A DNA stretch of 35,217 nt. It comes from Eubacteriaceae bacterium (lineage in GTDB: Bacteria > Bacillota > Clostridia > Peptostreptococcales > Anaerovoracaceae). Position 1 is the stretch's first letter, and each line of letters begins with the position of its first letter. The stretch spans positions 1 through 35,217 of the forward strand of contig JALCRY010000022.1 in NCBI GenBank assembly GCA_022652985.1. The letters are read 5' to 3'. The position numbers and the translations under genes were made by a program. The notes under the pieces were generated by a model that worked only from the letters and a program-made list of their open reading frames with translations, was not told the DNA's origin and did not search any database. Of the stretch, positions 1-7,611 are shown piece after piece.

Positions 1-189
1 AAGCCTGTTTGTTTTCTTTATTACTCCGTTGATAAAATGTGCAGATGATAAACTCACGAGGAGTCTGTCATGTCCTATAATACCAACATGCGCTGCCAGT
101 GTCCATGTCGGTTTTTCACCGTTCATCGCTCCTATCACCGTAAGCGGTGTCGGGTAAAGCGCAAGCTGCGCGCCTAAATTCTTTTTCAT
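1..189 (-). CDS. Flavin reductase-like protein, N-terminal part (runs off the window)
   Basis: The first 63 residues are visible and begin MKKNLGAQLALYPTPLTVIG. The opening strand, the WTLAAHVGIIG segment and the LLVSLSSAHFINGVIKKT stretch resemble the N-terminus of flavin reductase-like (flavoredoxin-type) FMN-binding proteins. In that family this part forms the split-barrel that holds FMN. The start ATG at 187-189 is supported by an AAAGGGAAA ribosome binding site just upstream on the minus strand. The gene is cut by the window edge, so its full length and catalytic role cannot be judged. It is transcribed divergently from the NlpC/P60 gene and has its own well-formed, operator-flanked promoter. 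Assignment is from family resemblance only. Confidence 0.7.
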   Translation of the reverse strand, partial: MKKNLGAQLALYPTPLTVIGAMNGEKPTWTLAAHVGIIGHDRLLVSLSSAHFINGVIKKTNRL

Positions 190-209
190 GTTAATTTCCC
201 TTTCTATTC

Positions 210-259
210 TGACATCATGTCAGCAGCTATATTATAGCTCTATCCTGACACCGTGTCAA
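210..259 (-). promoter_or_regulatory. Promoter of the flavin reductase-like gene, flanked by two inverted-repeat operators
   Basis: On the minus strand a perfect -35 (TTGACA, 254-259) and -10 (TATAAT, 231-236) are 17 bp apart. Two 13-bp inverted repeats, TGACA-N3-TGTCA, lie at 246-258 (overlapping the -35) and 210-222 (about +2 to +14 from the predicted start). Their centres are 36 bp apart. This geometry is typical of repression by a dimeric TetR- or MarR-type regulator (inference). No regulator gene is in the window. Confidence 0.8.
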
Positions 260-353
260 CGCATGTTATTATTTGAAATTCGAAGCTGCTGTGAAGTTTG
301 TGATGATCCTGTCATGTCTGTCCGAAGGCTTTCTGAACTCTTCTGTTTCTTCA

Positions 354-381
354 TTGACATGACATTATTGTCACGTAAGAT
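354..381 (+). promoter_or_regulatory. Promoter of the FN3-NlpC/P60 gene with a related inverted repeat
   Basis: A TTGACA (354-359) and a TAAGAT (376-381) are separated by 16 bp. The spacer holds TGACA-N4-TGTCA (360-373), the same half-sites as in the two operators of the divergent gene but with a 4-nt centre. The predicted transcript starts about 20 nt before the start codon at 409. Confidence 0.55.
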
Positions 382-408
382 AGCTCTCAAAGAGAAGGGA
401 GTTATCTT

Positions 409-1476
409 ATGGTTATCAATAAAATCAAAAAATCAGCAGTTGTACTGCTGACAGCCGCTGCGGCATTTTCTTTTTCCGTAATGCCGCTGCCGGCAAACGC
501 CGCAGACATCATGACGACAGGACAGGTCCCGTCAGGAATTACCGCCGCCGCGGTCGACTACAACACAGTCAAAGTCACCTGGAATGCGTCGGCGGGAGCT
601 TCTGCCTACAATGTGTACCGCGCAAAGGGGAACGGAAGCTACACACTCAAATCCACAACATCCGGCACGTCATACACTGCCGATAATCTCGCGACGGGGT
701 CGACTTACCATTTCATAGTAACGACAGGGAAACTGATAAGTTCATCCTCCTCAGCGCAGACACAGTCCCTCGCCTCAGTCTCATCTGTGACGGAAGTATC
801 CGCTAAACCAAAACTCGCTCAGACATCTGTATCCGCATCGACGAAATCATATCAGACAATCAAAGTATCATGGACCGCAGTCGCAGGCGCAAACAAATAC
901 AAGGTTTACCGCAAGAAGGGATCCGGCAGCTATAAAAAGATCAAAACAACTTCGGCCAAATCTTACACCAGCAGCGGTCTGAGATCGTCGACGGCATATA
1001 CATATAAGGTCAAGGCCGTCCGCTCGACAAGCACATATTCCTACGCGAAATCCGGGGCCAATACTGCTTCGGCCAAAACAAAATCATTTGATGCCGACGG
1101 CAGGATCCTCAGCACCGCCAACAGCAAACGCGGCTGCAAATATGTCTGGGGTGCTCAGGGCCCGGGCAGTTTCGACTGCAGCGGTTACGTTTACTGGGTC
1201 TACAAAAATGCTTCCGCGACCACAAAAACATTCGGCAGAAAAACAGCCCAGGGATATTACTCGAGCATGAAGCAGTACAGTGTCGGCAGCAGCCTCAGCA
1301 ATGCTTCGAAAGGCGATATCCTCCTCATCGGTTCGAGCAGATCCAGCATCGTGCACGCCGCCATATATTACGGCAGCCACACCATGATACACGCCAGCAG
1401 CTCGGCAGGCAAAGTGACCGTCTCGCCGACAAGCTATTACCACATAGTCGCGATATTGCATTTACCGCGCAAATAA
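409..1476 (+). CDS. Secreted cell-wall hydrolase: two FN3 domains plus NlpC/P60
   Basis: This 355-residue protein starts with a signal peptide (lysines, then a hydrophobic core, cleavage likely near ANA at about residue 31). Two fibronectin type III-like repeats follow (roughly 38-118 and 134-222); both carry the KV(T/S)W...YxVYR pattern typical of clostridial wall proteins. The C-terminal domain (about 228-355) is NlpC/P60, a papain-like peptidase that cuts muropeptide stem peptides. The likely triad is Cys257 (in FDCSGYVYWVY), His316 (in VHAAIYYG) and His328 (in MIHASS), with spacing as in E. coli Spr. No SH3 domain is seen. An AGAAGGGAG site precedes the ATG. The protein probably acts outside the cell on peptidoglycan. 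It is monocistronic and ends at a bidirectional terminator. Confidence 0.88.
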   Translation: MVINKIKKSAVVLLTAAAAFSFSVMPLPANAADIMTTGQVPSGITAAAVDYNTVKVTWNASAGASAYNVYRAKGNGSYTLKSTTSGTSYTADNLATGSTYHFIVTTGKLISSSSSAQTQSLASVSSVTEVSAKPKLAQTSVSASTKSYQTIKVSWTAVAGANKYKVYRKKGSGSYKKIKTTSAKSYTSSGLRSSTAYTYKVKAVRSTSTYSYAKSGANTASAKTKSFDADGRILSTANSKRGCKYVWGAQGPGSFDCSGYVYWVYKNASATTKTFGRKTAQGYYSSMKQYSVGSSLSNASKGDILLIGSSRSSIVHAAIYYGSHTMIHASSSAGKVTVSPTSYYHIVAILHLPRK

Positions 1477-1480
1477 AAAA

Positions 1481-1513
1481 GAGCGGCATGGCCCGGAGGT
1501 CATGCCGTTTTAA
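1481..1513. terminator. Bidirectional terminator between convergent genes
   Basis: A 7-bp stem, CGGCATG (1484-1490) with CATGCCG (1501-1507), is followed by TTTTAATT on the plus strand and by CTCTTTTTT on the minus strand. It therefore serves both the NlpC/P60 gene and the aldo/keto reductase gene. Confidence 0.85.
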
Positions 1514-1528
1514 TTCTCACCGTAATTT

Positions 1529-2638
1529 TTACTCGAAAAAATCTGCGCATTTTTTCAGTTCGCTGATTATCTTTATGTGCTGCGGACAGGCATTTTCGCA
1601 CTGACCGCATTCGATGCAGTCCGACGCTTTTCCTTTGCCTCTAGTCGCAAATCCGTAATTCATCTTCGCGCCCGCTTCATTTCCGTACATGAGTTCAAAG
1701 TTCATGGCGTTGAAAATGTCGGGGATATTTATTTTCTGCGGACATTCCTTAGTGCAGTAATGACAGGAAGTGCACGGTATGCGCGGAAGTTTTTCAATGA
1801 CCCCGCGGGCCTTCGCGACAGCCGCCTGCTCTTCTTCATTCAGCGGTCTGAAGTTCTCCATAAACGAGATGTTATCCTTCATCTGATCTATATCCGACAT
1901 TCCCGAAAGCACTGTCAGCACACCGTCAAGCGACGCTGCAAATCTGATTGCCCACGAAGCCGGAGATGCCTCCGGATCTATTCCCGCAAACACTTCCTTT
2001 GCTTCATCCGGTATATTGACCAGCATTCCGCCCTTGACCGGCTCCATGACAGTCACCGGAAGTCCGTGCGATCTCACGAGTTCATAATTCTTGCGGGCCT
2101 CGACGACCTCGCTTTCCCAGTCGGCGTAATTGATCTGCAGCTGGACGAATTCCATCTCGGGATGATCCTCCAGGATCTTTTCCAGTGTCTCCGCTTTATC
2201 GTGGAACGAAAATCCGAGATGCCTTATCCTGCCGCTTTCCTTCAGTCCTTTGAAGAAATCCCACATGCCATAGTTGTCAAAGACTTTTGTCCTGTCATTT
2301 CCGAGATTATGCGCCAGATAATAATCTATGTATTCCAGCCCTGTGTTCTCAAGCGAAGTCTCAAACATCGCCTTCGCCTCATCAGCGTTTTTTGCTCCGA
2401 TCCAGGCGGCATTCTTTGTCGCGAAAACAAACTTATCCCGCGGATATCTTTCAACGAGCGCCTTCCTTATCGTCTGCTCTGAATCTCCGTACGCTCTTGC
2501 TGTATCAAAATAATTGAATCCTGCGCCGAGAAACAGATCCACCATATCCGCCGTCTGCTCCAGATCACTCTTTCCGTCTTTCTGCGGCAGCCTCATAAGA
2601 CCGAAACCCAATTTCTTTTTAATTTCTTCTCCTATCAT
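1529..2638 (-). CDS. Aldo/keto reductase with C-terminal 2[4Fe-4S] ferredoxin domain
   Basis: The 369-residue protein joins an aldo/keto reductase barrel (about 1-275) to a ferredoxin-like tail. The catalytic tetrad is visible as Asp45 and Tyr50 (DTARAYGDSE), Lys75 (FATKN) and His110 (YYLAHN). The tail has two clusters, Cys289/292/295/299 and Cys341/344/347/351. Such fusions are common in anaerobic Clostridia; the physiological substrate is unknown, but the family reduces carbonyl compounds. The start at 2638 is chosen because GGACGGAG stands just upstream and the family begins here; the frame stays open for 58 further codons upstream, but those cover the promoter. It is monocistronic. The promoter has a MerR/AdhR-like operator, which suggests induction by reactive carbonyls (inference). 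Confidence 0.9.
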   Translation of the reverse strand: MIGEEIKKKLGFGLMRLPQKDGKSDLEQTADMVDLFLGAGFNYFDTARAYGDSEQTIRKALVERYPRDKFVFATKNAAWIGAKNADEAKAMFETSLENTGLEYIDYYLAHNLGNDRTKVFDNYGMWDFFKGLKESGRIRHLGFSFHDKAETLEKILEDHPEMEFVQLQINYADWESEVVEARKNYELVRSHGLPVTVMEPVKGGMLVNIPDEAKEVFAGIDPEASPASWAIRFAASLDGVLTVLSGMSDIDQMKDNISFMENFRPLNEEEQAAVAKARGVIEKLPRIPCTSCHYCTKECPQKINIPDIFNAMNFELMYGNEAGAKMNYGFATRGKGKASDCIECGQCENACPQHIKIISELKKCADFFE

Positions 2639-2669
2639 TGCTCCGTCCTTTCTTTTTCCCTGTGCACTT

Positions 2670-2700
2670 ATCATAACACTTAAAGTCAGCTTTAAGTCAA
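2670..2700 (-). promoter_or_regulatory. MerR-family-type promoter with AdhR-like inverted repeat
   Basis: On the minus strand TTGACT (2695-2700) and TATGAT (2670-2675) are 19 bp apart, longer than a normal sigma-A spacer and typical of MerR-activated promoters. The spacer region holds a perfect 8-bp inverted repeat, ACTTAAAG-N4-CTTTAAGT (2678-2697). From memory, CTTAAAG-N4-CTTTAAG is the site described for the electrophile-sensing MerR regulator AdhR of Bacillus subtilis. No merR-type gene lies in the window. Confidence 0.8.
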
Positions 2701-2733
2701 GCCGTAAAAAACGTGCCGTTCTCCACCGAAACC

Positions 2734-2777
2734 AAAATGGCATCGGCTCCGTTTTTTCGCGGTGCAGATGCCATTTT
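2734..2777 (-). terminator. Hairpin terminator of the MATE-hypothetical operon
   Basis: An 11-bp perfect inverted repeat, AAAATGGCATC (2734-2744) and GATGCCATTTT (2767-2777), lies directly after the stop codon of the minus-strand gene ending at 2781. The transcribed strand ends in TTTTGG with more Ts beyond. Confidence 0.65.
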
Positions 2778-2780
2778 CCT

Positions 2781-3761
2781 TTATTCGTGTATGTTCGTCC
2801 ATTTTGCGGCATTGACGACCGTACAGCGGTAATGCGCCGGCCATTCGCGGAAAACCGGCGTCATGTACAGTATCCTCTCGAAAATATCGTGCGGCATCGA
2901 GTCCCATCTTCCGAAGGTCATTACAGTTTTTTCGCCATCCGATTCATACTTTCCGCTGATCGAGCCGCAGCTCTCCATGTCTATTTTTATTTTTCCTTCG
3001 CTGCTCTCTTTGCCGACAGCAGGCGAAAAAGAGATGCCTGCCGCATCAGTTGTGATCTGCGCCAGCCTTCCGTCAGCGTTCCATTTATATGTTATGCCGT
3101 CTTTTATATACGTTCTGTCTTCATCCGCTTCCACCTCACTGCCCGTGAAACATTCCGGAGCGAAAAGATAATATCTGCAGTCCAGAGAATATCTGGCCAG
3201 CGTCCGCGCTCTGCCGTTTTTTCTCACGCTCACAGGCGGCTTGTCCGGAGACATCCTGCGGTCTCCTATCCTGATGTCATAACGGCAGTTGTCCGCATCC
3301 ATCAGCTCGCACTGGAGCAGCATGAACAGCGGCATCCCCGAAGGATCGCCTACTTTGCCTCCGGTAGGCGCAAGTATGTCCATGTCCAGATCAGCTTCCC
3401 TTTTTCTGATGTTCTCATCGGCATCCGCGTAGATCTTCCGTCCTGCTGAATCCGTAAACTCAAAATGGATGTGGCCGCCTCTGGAACTGCCTTCTATGAC
3501 CGCGCCGTTGATATGCGTGCGTATGCGCTCATGCAGACCTTTTCCGTAAGATCTGAAATCATCGCCTTCGCTTCCGATGTGATCGTATACATCAACATAT
3601 CCGTCACGTCTGTAGGCAATGATCCGCGGATCTTCACGCGTGCCGATCAGCTGAAGCTCAAGCCTTCTGTAAACTTCATCCGGATCATTGTCAAAATTGA
3701 TCAGAGCCAGTTTCCGCACCGGCAAAGACTTCAATATGAAAGGTAAAAACATTTTCCCCAT
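2781..3761 (-). CDS. Conserved-looking hypothetical protein downstream of a MATE exporter
   Basis: I do not recognise this 326-residue protein. The start at 3761 (MGKMFLPFILKS) is preceded by AGGGGGA, 17 bp after the stop of the MATE gene, so the two are probably cotranscribed. It has no clear signal peptide; a short apolar stretch near the N-terminus (FLPFILKSLPV) is too short for a confident membrane anchor. The rest is rich in charged residues, with a histidine-rich GGHIHFEF segment and a GITYKWNADGRL segment that would suit beta strands. The coding frame is long, uninterrupted and well spaced, so it is probably real. The opposite frames contain overlapping open frames that lack such support. 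Confidence 0.6.
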   Translation of the reverse strand: MGKMFLPFILKSLPVRKLALINFDNDPDEVYRRLELQLIGTREDPRIIAYRRDGYVDVYDHIGSEGDDFRSYGKGLHERIRTHINGAVIEGSSRGGHIHFEFTDSAGRKIYADADENIRKREADLDMDILAPTGGKVGDPSGMPLFMLLQCELMDADNCRYDIRIGDRRMSPDKPPVSVRKNGRARTLARYSLDCRYYLFAPECFTGSEVEADEDRTYIKDGITYKWNADGRLAQITTDAAGISFSPAVGKESSEGKIKIDMESCGSISGKYESDGEKTVMTFGRWDSMPHDIFERILYMTPVFREWPAHYRCTVVNAAKWTNIHE

Positions 3762-3778
3762 AACTATCCCCCTGAATA

Positions 3779-5170
3779 TTATCTTGCTGATGCAAGATTG
3801 ACTGATACTATTTTCTTCACGTGGAAGTAATACCATACCAGGAATACCCCCGTGATGACCCATGTGACAGGATATGAAACGCACAAAGAAACGTACGCCA
3901 TCATTGATCCGTAGGCGTCGAATATCGCATGAAAACCGAAGACGATCCACACTATTCTGACCAGACAGACTCCTATCATGGTCGCGAGCATCGGCACCAG
4001 CGGACGGTTCATTCCCCGCACGCAGCCCGTTGCGACATTCATGATGCCGCAGGTCCAGTATGTCGGCATGAAAACCATCATTCTGCGTATACCGCGGCTT
4101 ACTGCTTCTGCTGATGTAGGCAGATAAACTCCCAGGACAGGTTTCGCAAAAATAAGGAATGTGAATCCCATTACACATCCTACCAGCGTCGACAGCCATA
4201 CTGCCGAGGCAAATATTTTATTGAACCTTTCATCTCTTCCGGCTCCGTAGTTCTGACCGGTAAATGTCGTTGCGCCCTGGTTGAAAGCGTCCATCGATAC
4301 CCATACGAATCCTTCTATATTTGACGCCGCGGCGTTGCCCGCGACATAAAGCGTCCCCAGCGAATTGACCGAAGACTGTATCATTACATTGGAAACAGCA
4401 AACACCACAGACTGCAGTCCCGTCGGCAGTCCCATGCGGAATATCGTCCTGGCCTTGCTGCGGTATATTTTCAGATCCTTCAGTATGATCCTGCACGGGC
4501 CTCCGATATGCCTCAGCCTGTTTATTATGAGGATCGCGGATATCAGCTGTGAAGCGACTGTGCCTATGGCAACTCCGGCGACTCCCAGGTGAAATTCTAT
4601 GACCAGGAAGAGATTCAGCGCCACATTCACGCATCCGGCGAAGAACAGATAGTACATCGGCCTTTTGGTATCTCCTGTAGTAATAAGCACTGCTCTCCCG
4701 AACGTATATATCATAAACCACGGTGTGCCGAAGAAATATATCCTGAGATACAGTGTCGACTGACCGATGACATCCGCCGGCGTCGCCATCCAGGTGAGGA
4801 AAAGATGCGCACCCAGTATTCCCACGGCCGACACAACCAGTCCGCACAATATTCCCATCATTACTGTCGTATGTGCATCTCGGCCCACGTCGACATAGCG
4901 CTTCGCCCCGATATCAGTCGAGATGACTACCGTCGCGCCTATTGAAAGTCCGAGGAAGAAATTGATCAGCAGATTGATGAGAAATGTCGTCGAGCCGACT
5001 GCCGCTACGGCATCGGCGCCGACAAACTGCCCTACTACAATAATGTCCGCAGCGTTGAACAACAGCTGCAGAATACTGGTAAGAACGATAGGCATGCAAA
5101 ATTTGAACATTTTGCTTGCTATCGGACCCTGCGTCATATCCAATTGTTTGCTTTTTTTGTCAGCAGCCAA
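3779..5170 (-). CDS. MATE-family multidrug/organic cation exporter
   Basis: The 463-residue integral membrane protein has about twelve hydrophobic segments and the MATE opening pattern (DMTQGPIASKMFKFCMPIVL, then LLFNAADIIVVGQFVG). MATE proteins export drugs or metabolites in exchange for Na+ or H+. The start is a TTG at 5168-5170, supported by a GAGAGGG site 6 nt upstream. The only nearby ATG, 11 codons in, has no ribosome binding site and would cut the conserved N-terminus close. It is followed by the hypothetical gene after 17 bp. The substrate cannot be told from sequence. Confidence 0.9.
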   Translation of the reverse strand: MAADKKSKQLDMTQGPIASKMFKFCMPIVLTSILQLLFNAADIIVVGQFVGADAVAAVGSTTFLINLLINFFLGLSIGATVVISTDIGAKRYVDVGRDAHTTVMMGILCGLVVSAVGILGAHLFLTWMATPADVIGQSTLYLRIYFFGTPWFMIYTFGRAVLITTGDTKRPMYYLFFAGCVNVALNLFLVIEFHLGVAGVAIGTVASQLISAILIINRLRHIGGPCRIILKDLKIYRSKARTIFRMGLPTGLQSVVFAVSNVMIQSSVNSLGTLYVAGNAAASNIEGFVWVSMDAFNQGATTFTGQNYGAGRDERFNKIFASAVWLSTLVGCVMGFTFLIFAKPVLGVYLPTSAEAVSRGIRRMMVFMPTYWTCGIMNVATGCVRGMNRPLVPMLATMIGVCLVRIVWIVFGFHAIFDAYGSMMAYVSLCVSYPVTWVITGVFLVWYYFHVKKIVSVNLASAR

Positions 5171-5197
5171 CCAAATCCCTCTCTCTGTACCTCTCTT

Positions 5198-5228
5198 ACA
5201 ATAGTGTTAATTATATCACCTGTGTCAA
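5198..5228 (-). promoter_or_regulatory. Possible promoter of the MATE gene
   Basis: On the minus strand TTGACA (5223-5228) is followed 19 bp later by TATTGT (5198-5203). The long spacer would suit a MerR-type activator such as those that control drug exporters, but the inverted repeat in it (GTG...CAC) is weak. A TATAAT also lies only 7 bp after the TTGACA, so the layout is uncertain. Confidence 0.35.
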
Positions 5229-5240
5229 GCTTCTTTCCAC

Positions 5241-5276
5241 AAAAAAGACCGCCTCCGAATTCGTTCCCGGAAGCGG
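5241..5276 (-). terminator. Intrinsic terminator of the amino acid ABC transporter operon
   Basis: A 9-bp GC-rich stem (5249-5257 with 5268-5276, one G-U pair) is followed on the minus strand by TCTTTTTT. It stands 20 bp after the stop codon at 5297. Confidence 0.88.
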
Positions 5277-5296
5277 CCGTTTCAACTTATTGGGAG

Positions 5297-6139
5297 TTAA
5301 AGAAAAATTTCCGGTTCCGCTCTCCTCGCATAACCGAGTTCGAGCTCTTCCTTATGATAAAGGTACTTCGGATCGTCGAAATATTTTGCCCCCGCCGGGC
5401 ATTTCTTCACGCATGCGCAGCACTTCATACAGATCCCCGAGATCACCGAAACATCGTCCATATCTATCGAACCCATAGGGCACACCTGAACGCATGTCAT
5501 GCATCCGGTGCATTTCTCCATGTCGGTCTTAGGCTTCACCTTGAGTATGTTTACCGGATTGCCCGCTCTGTCGCGCGGAGTATAGTAAGGCCTCAGCGGG
5601 TCCTCGCCTTTTACGCCGACAGGAGCTCCCGGCTGTTCGAGGCCGGATATCTTTTCCGCCGCTAGATCTGCAAATCTCAGGGCCTCCGCGATATCCTTCT
5701 CATCAGGCCTGCCCGCTCCGAGAATTTCCGAAAACGAATGCTCGCCGATGAACGCCGCACCGGCAACCGTATGGAATCCGTCCTTTTCCAGGATGTTCCT
5801 CAGTTCTATCAGCGCATCGTCGTAATTTCTGTTTCCATACAGCACCACAGGGACAGCAAGGGCGCCGCAGCCTCTCACTGTATCAAGGTACTTCAGAAGA
5901 ACGTTCGGAACCCTTCCGGCTATTACCGGCGTGCCGAATATCACGAGATCGTTTTCGCCGAATACAGGATCGTCTCCGTGCGAACCGAACCCGCCTTCCC
6001 TTGCACCGGGCAGAGTGAAGTCGAAAGTTCCGAATTCCGCGCCGAGCCTGTCTGCAGCCTCATGCGCAATAGCGGTAACGGTTTTCTCTGTTGTATATGT
6101 CGCGCTGAAATACATCGCGCATACTCTTTCGATCTTCAT
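5297..6139 (-). CDS. Flavodoxin-like plus 2[4Fe-4S] ferredoxin protein (EFR1-type)
   Basis: The 280-residue protein has an N-terminal flavodoxin-like region (YFSATYTTEKT phosphate loop near residues 10-20, FGTPVIAGRVPN around 68-79) and a C-terminal bacterial ferredoxin domain with Cys210/213/216/220 and Cys237/240/243/247. This is the layout of EFR1-type flavodoxin-ferredoxin proteins of anaerobes. It probably shuttles electrons in the cytoplasm; its partners are unknown. Its ATG overlaps the stop of the upstream ABC ATPase (TAATG), so translation is coupled. The operon ends at the terminator just downstream. Why an electron carrier is tied to an amino acid importer is not evident from sequence. 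Confidence 0.88.
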   Translation of the reverse strand: MKIERVCAMYFSATYTTEKTVTAIAHEAADRLGAEFGTFDFTLPGAREGGFGSHGDDPVFGENDLVIFGTPVIAGRVPNVLLKYLDTVRGCGALAVPVVLYGNRNYDDALIELRNILEKDGFHTVAGAAFIGEHSFSEILGAGRPDEKDIAEALRFADLAAEKISGLEQPGAPVGVKGEDPLRPYYTPRDRAGNPVNILKVKPKTDMEKCTGCMTCVQVCPMGSIDMDDVSVISGICMKCCACVKKCPAGAKYFDDPKYLYHKEELELGYARRAEPEIFL

Positions 6140-6861
6140 TACAGCACCTTGCTCAGAAAGTTCCTGGTTCTTTCATTTTTCGGACTGCCGAATATTTCTT
6201 CCGGCGTTCCCTGTTCGCAGACAATGCCTTCGTCGATGAACAGTATTCTGTCGGCCACTTCACGTGCAAAGCCCATTTCGTGTGTTACTATCGCCATCGT
6301 CATACCCTGTTCGGCCAGTTCGCGCATTACTTCGAGAACTTCTCCTACCATCTCAGGGTCGAGTGCCGACGTCGGCTCGTCGAAAAGCATTACCTCAGGT
6401 TCCATCGCCAGCGCCCTCGCTATTGCGACACGCTGCGCCTGCCCGCCTGAAAGCGATGCCGGATAAACATCTGATTTATCGTCCAGTCCGACTCTCTGCA
6501 GCAGCTCGTGCGCCAGCTTCTCCGCGGCTTCTTTCGAAACACCCTTGGTTTTCATCGGCGCCAGCGTAACATTTTCCAGCGTCGTCATATTCTGAAAAAG
6601 ATTGAAGCTCTGGAAAACCATTCCCAGCTTCTGTCTTATCTTATTGATATCCGATTCTTTCGAATTGATCTGCTGCCCGTCGAGCAGGACCTTTCCGGTC
6701 GTCGGCTCTTCCAGCAGATTGAGGCAGCGCAGGAATGTGCTCTTGCCCGATCCCGACGGTCCGATGATGCATACGACTTCTCCGTCCTTGATCGTTTCTG
6801 TAATGCCCTTGAGAACCTGCAGATCTCCGAATGATTTAGTTAATTCAATTACTTCTATCAC
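6139..6861 (-). CDS. Polar amino acid ABC transporter, ATP-binding protein
   Basis: The 240-residue ATPase energises uptake of a polar amino acid. Walker [10 protein letters not shown] is at 34-42, Q-loop Gln84, signature LSGGQ at 137-141, Walker B VMLFDE at 157-162 and H-loop His194. It is close to the GlnQ/HisP type in length and motifs. I take the GTG at 6859-6861 as the start: it is preceded by AGGAGG (10-nt gap) and gives the standard family N-terminus; the longer open frame upstream only shadows the permease gene. The gene overlaps the permease by 17 nt and shares a TAATG junction with the next gene. Confidence 0.93.
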   Translation of the reverse strand: MIEVIELTKSFGDLQVLKGITETIKDGEVVCIIGPSGSGKSTFLRCLNLLEEPTTGKVLLDGQQINSKESDINKIRQKLGMVFQSFNLFQNMTTLENVTLAPMKTKGVSKEAAEKLAHELLQRVGLDDKSDVYPASLSGGQAQRVAIARALAMEPEVMLFDEPTSALDPEMVGEVLEVMRELAEQGMTMAIVTHEMGFAREVADRILFIDEGIVCEQGTPEEIFGSPKNERTRNFLSKVL

Positions 6862-7519
6862 TGACTGCCATCCTCCTTTCCATATAAAGCACGAGCCTTG
6901 AAAGAGGTATCGTGAGCGAGAGATAAACGATCGCCACGCCGAGATATGCAGGCCATGCTTCAAATGTCTGTGAAGCCCACAGCATGCCGACACGAGTAAC
7001 TTCTACTATCGCTATTACCGACAGCACCGCCGTCTCTTTGATCAGTGTGATAAATTCGTTGCCGAGCGCCGGCAGAATGATCCTGAACGCCTGCGGGATA
7101 ACGATGTATCTCTTCGTCATTGCATTCGTCATGCCGAGCGAACGCGCCGCCTCGATCTGGCCGCTGTCGACTGCCTGCAGTCCGGCTCTTATTATCTCAG
7201 CGACATATGCCGCACTGTTCAGTCCGCATGCCAGCATGCCGCAGAGCGGTTCTATGCCTCTCCATGTAAAAAATATGCCGTTCGCCTGGAGCAGCCCCGG
7301 CAGGCCTCCGTAAAGAATGAGTGCCTGTACCAGAAGCGGCGTGCCTCTGATGATCTCGACATATACAGAAGCGATCACTTTCAGGATCCTGTGCTTTGAC
7401 AGCTTCCCGAGAGCAACAAGAAGACCGAGACCTACGCCGATAATAACAGCTACCGCCGTTATCTCGAGGGTCATCAGAAGTCCTGTATACGCGACTCCTA
7501 TTCCTTTCAAATAAATCAT
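6845..7519 (-). CDS. Polar amino acid ABC transporter, permease
   Basis: The 224-residue inner subunit belongs to the His/Glu/Gln/Arg permease family. It has about five membrane spans and the EAA-type cytoplasmic loop ([22 protein letters not shown], then [17 protein letters not shown]). It probably forms a homodimer with two copies of the ATPase. A GGAAGG site precedes the ATG at 7519. The gene lies between the binding protein and the ATPase, with an intercistronic hairpin before it. Confidence 0.93.
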   Translation of the reverse strand: MIYLKGIGVAYTGLLMTLEITAVAVIIGVGLGLLVALGKLSKHRILKVIASVYVEIIRGTPLLVQALILYGGLPGLLQANGIFFTWRGIEPLCGMLACGLNSAAYVAEIIRAGLQAVDSGQIEAARSLGMTNAMTKRYIVIPQAFRIILPALGNEFITLIKETAVLSVIAIVEVTRVGMLWASQTFEAWPAYLGVAIVYLSLTIPLSRLVLYMERRMAVSDRSN

Positions 7520-7566
7520 TTTGTACCTTCCATGTTATAGATTATTTTATCTCAAAAACCTTTATT

Positions 7567-7590
7567 GCCCCGGGCGATAACGCACGGGGC
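7567..7590 (-). terminator. Intercistronic attenuating hairpin between binding protein and permease genes
   Basis: Inverted arms GCCCCG/CGGGGC plus an inner GCG/CGC (one mismatch, ATAA-type loop) make a strong stem. On the minus strand it is followed by AATAAAGGTTTTTG, a weak T-run, so partial termination or mRNA protection is likely. This would give more binding protein than membrane subunits, as is usual for such operons. Confidence 0.65.
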
Positions 7591-7611
7591 TAAAGGAATT
7601 GATTTCATTTA

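Noticed and set aside
2639-2812. N-terminal extension of 58 residues on the aldo/keto reductase
   Set aside because: It would run through the promoter and terminator region, and the ribosome binding site fits the shorter start at 2638.
3762-4199. Longer version of the hypothetical protein extending into the MATE gene
   Set aside because: The added part is an out-of-frame shadow of the MATE coding sequence; the start at 3761 has its own AGGGGGA site.
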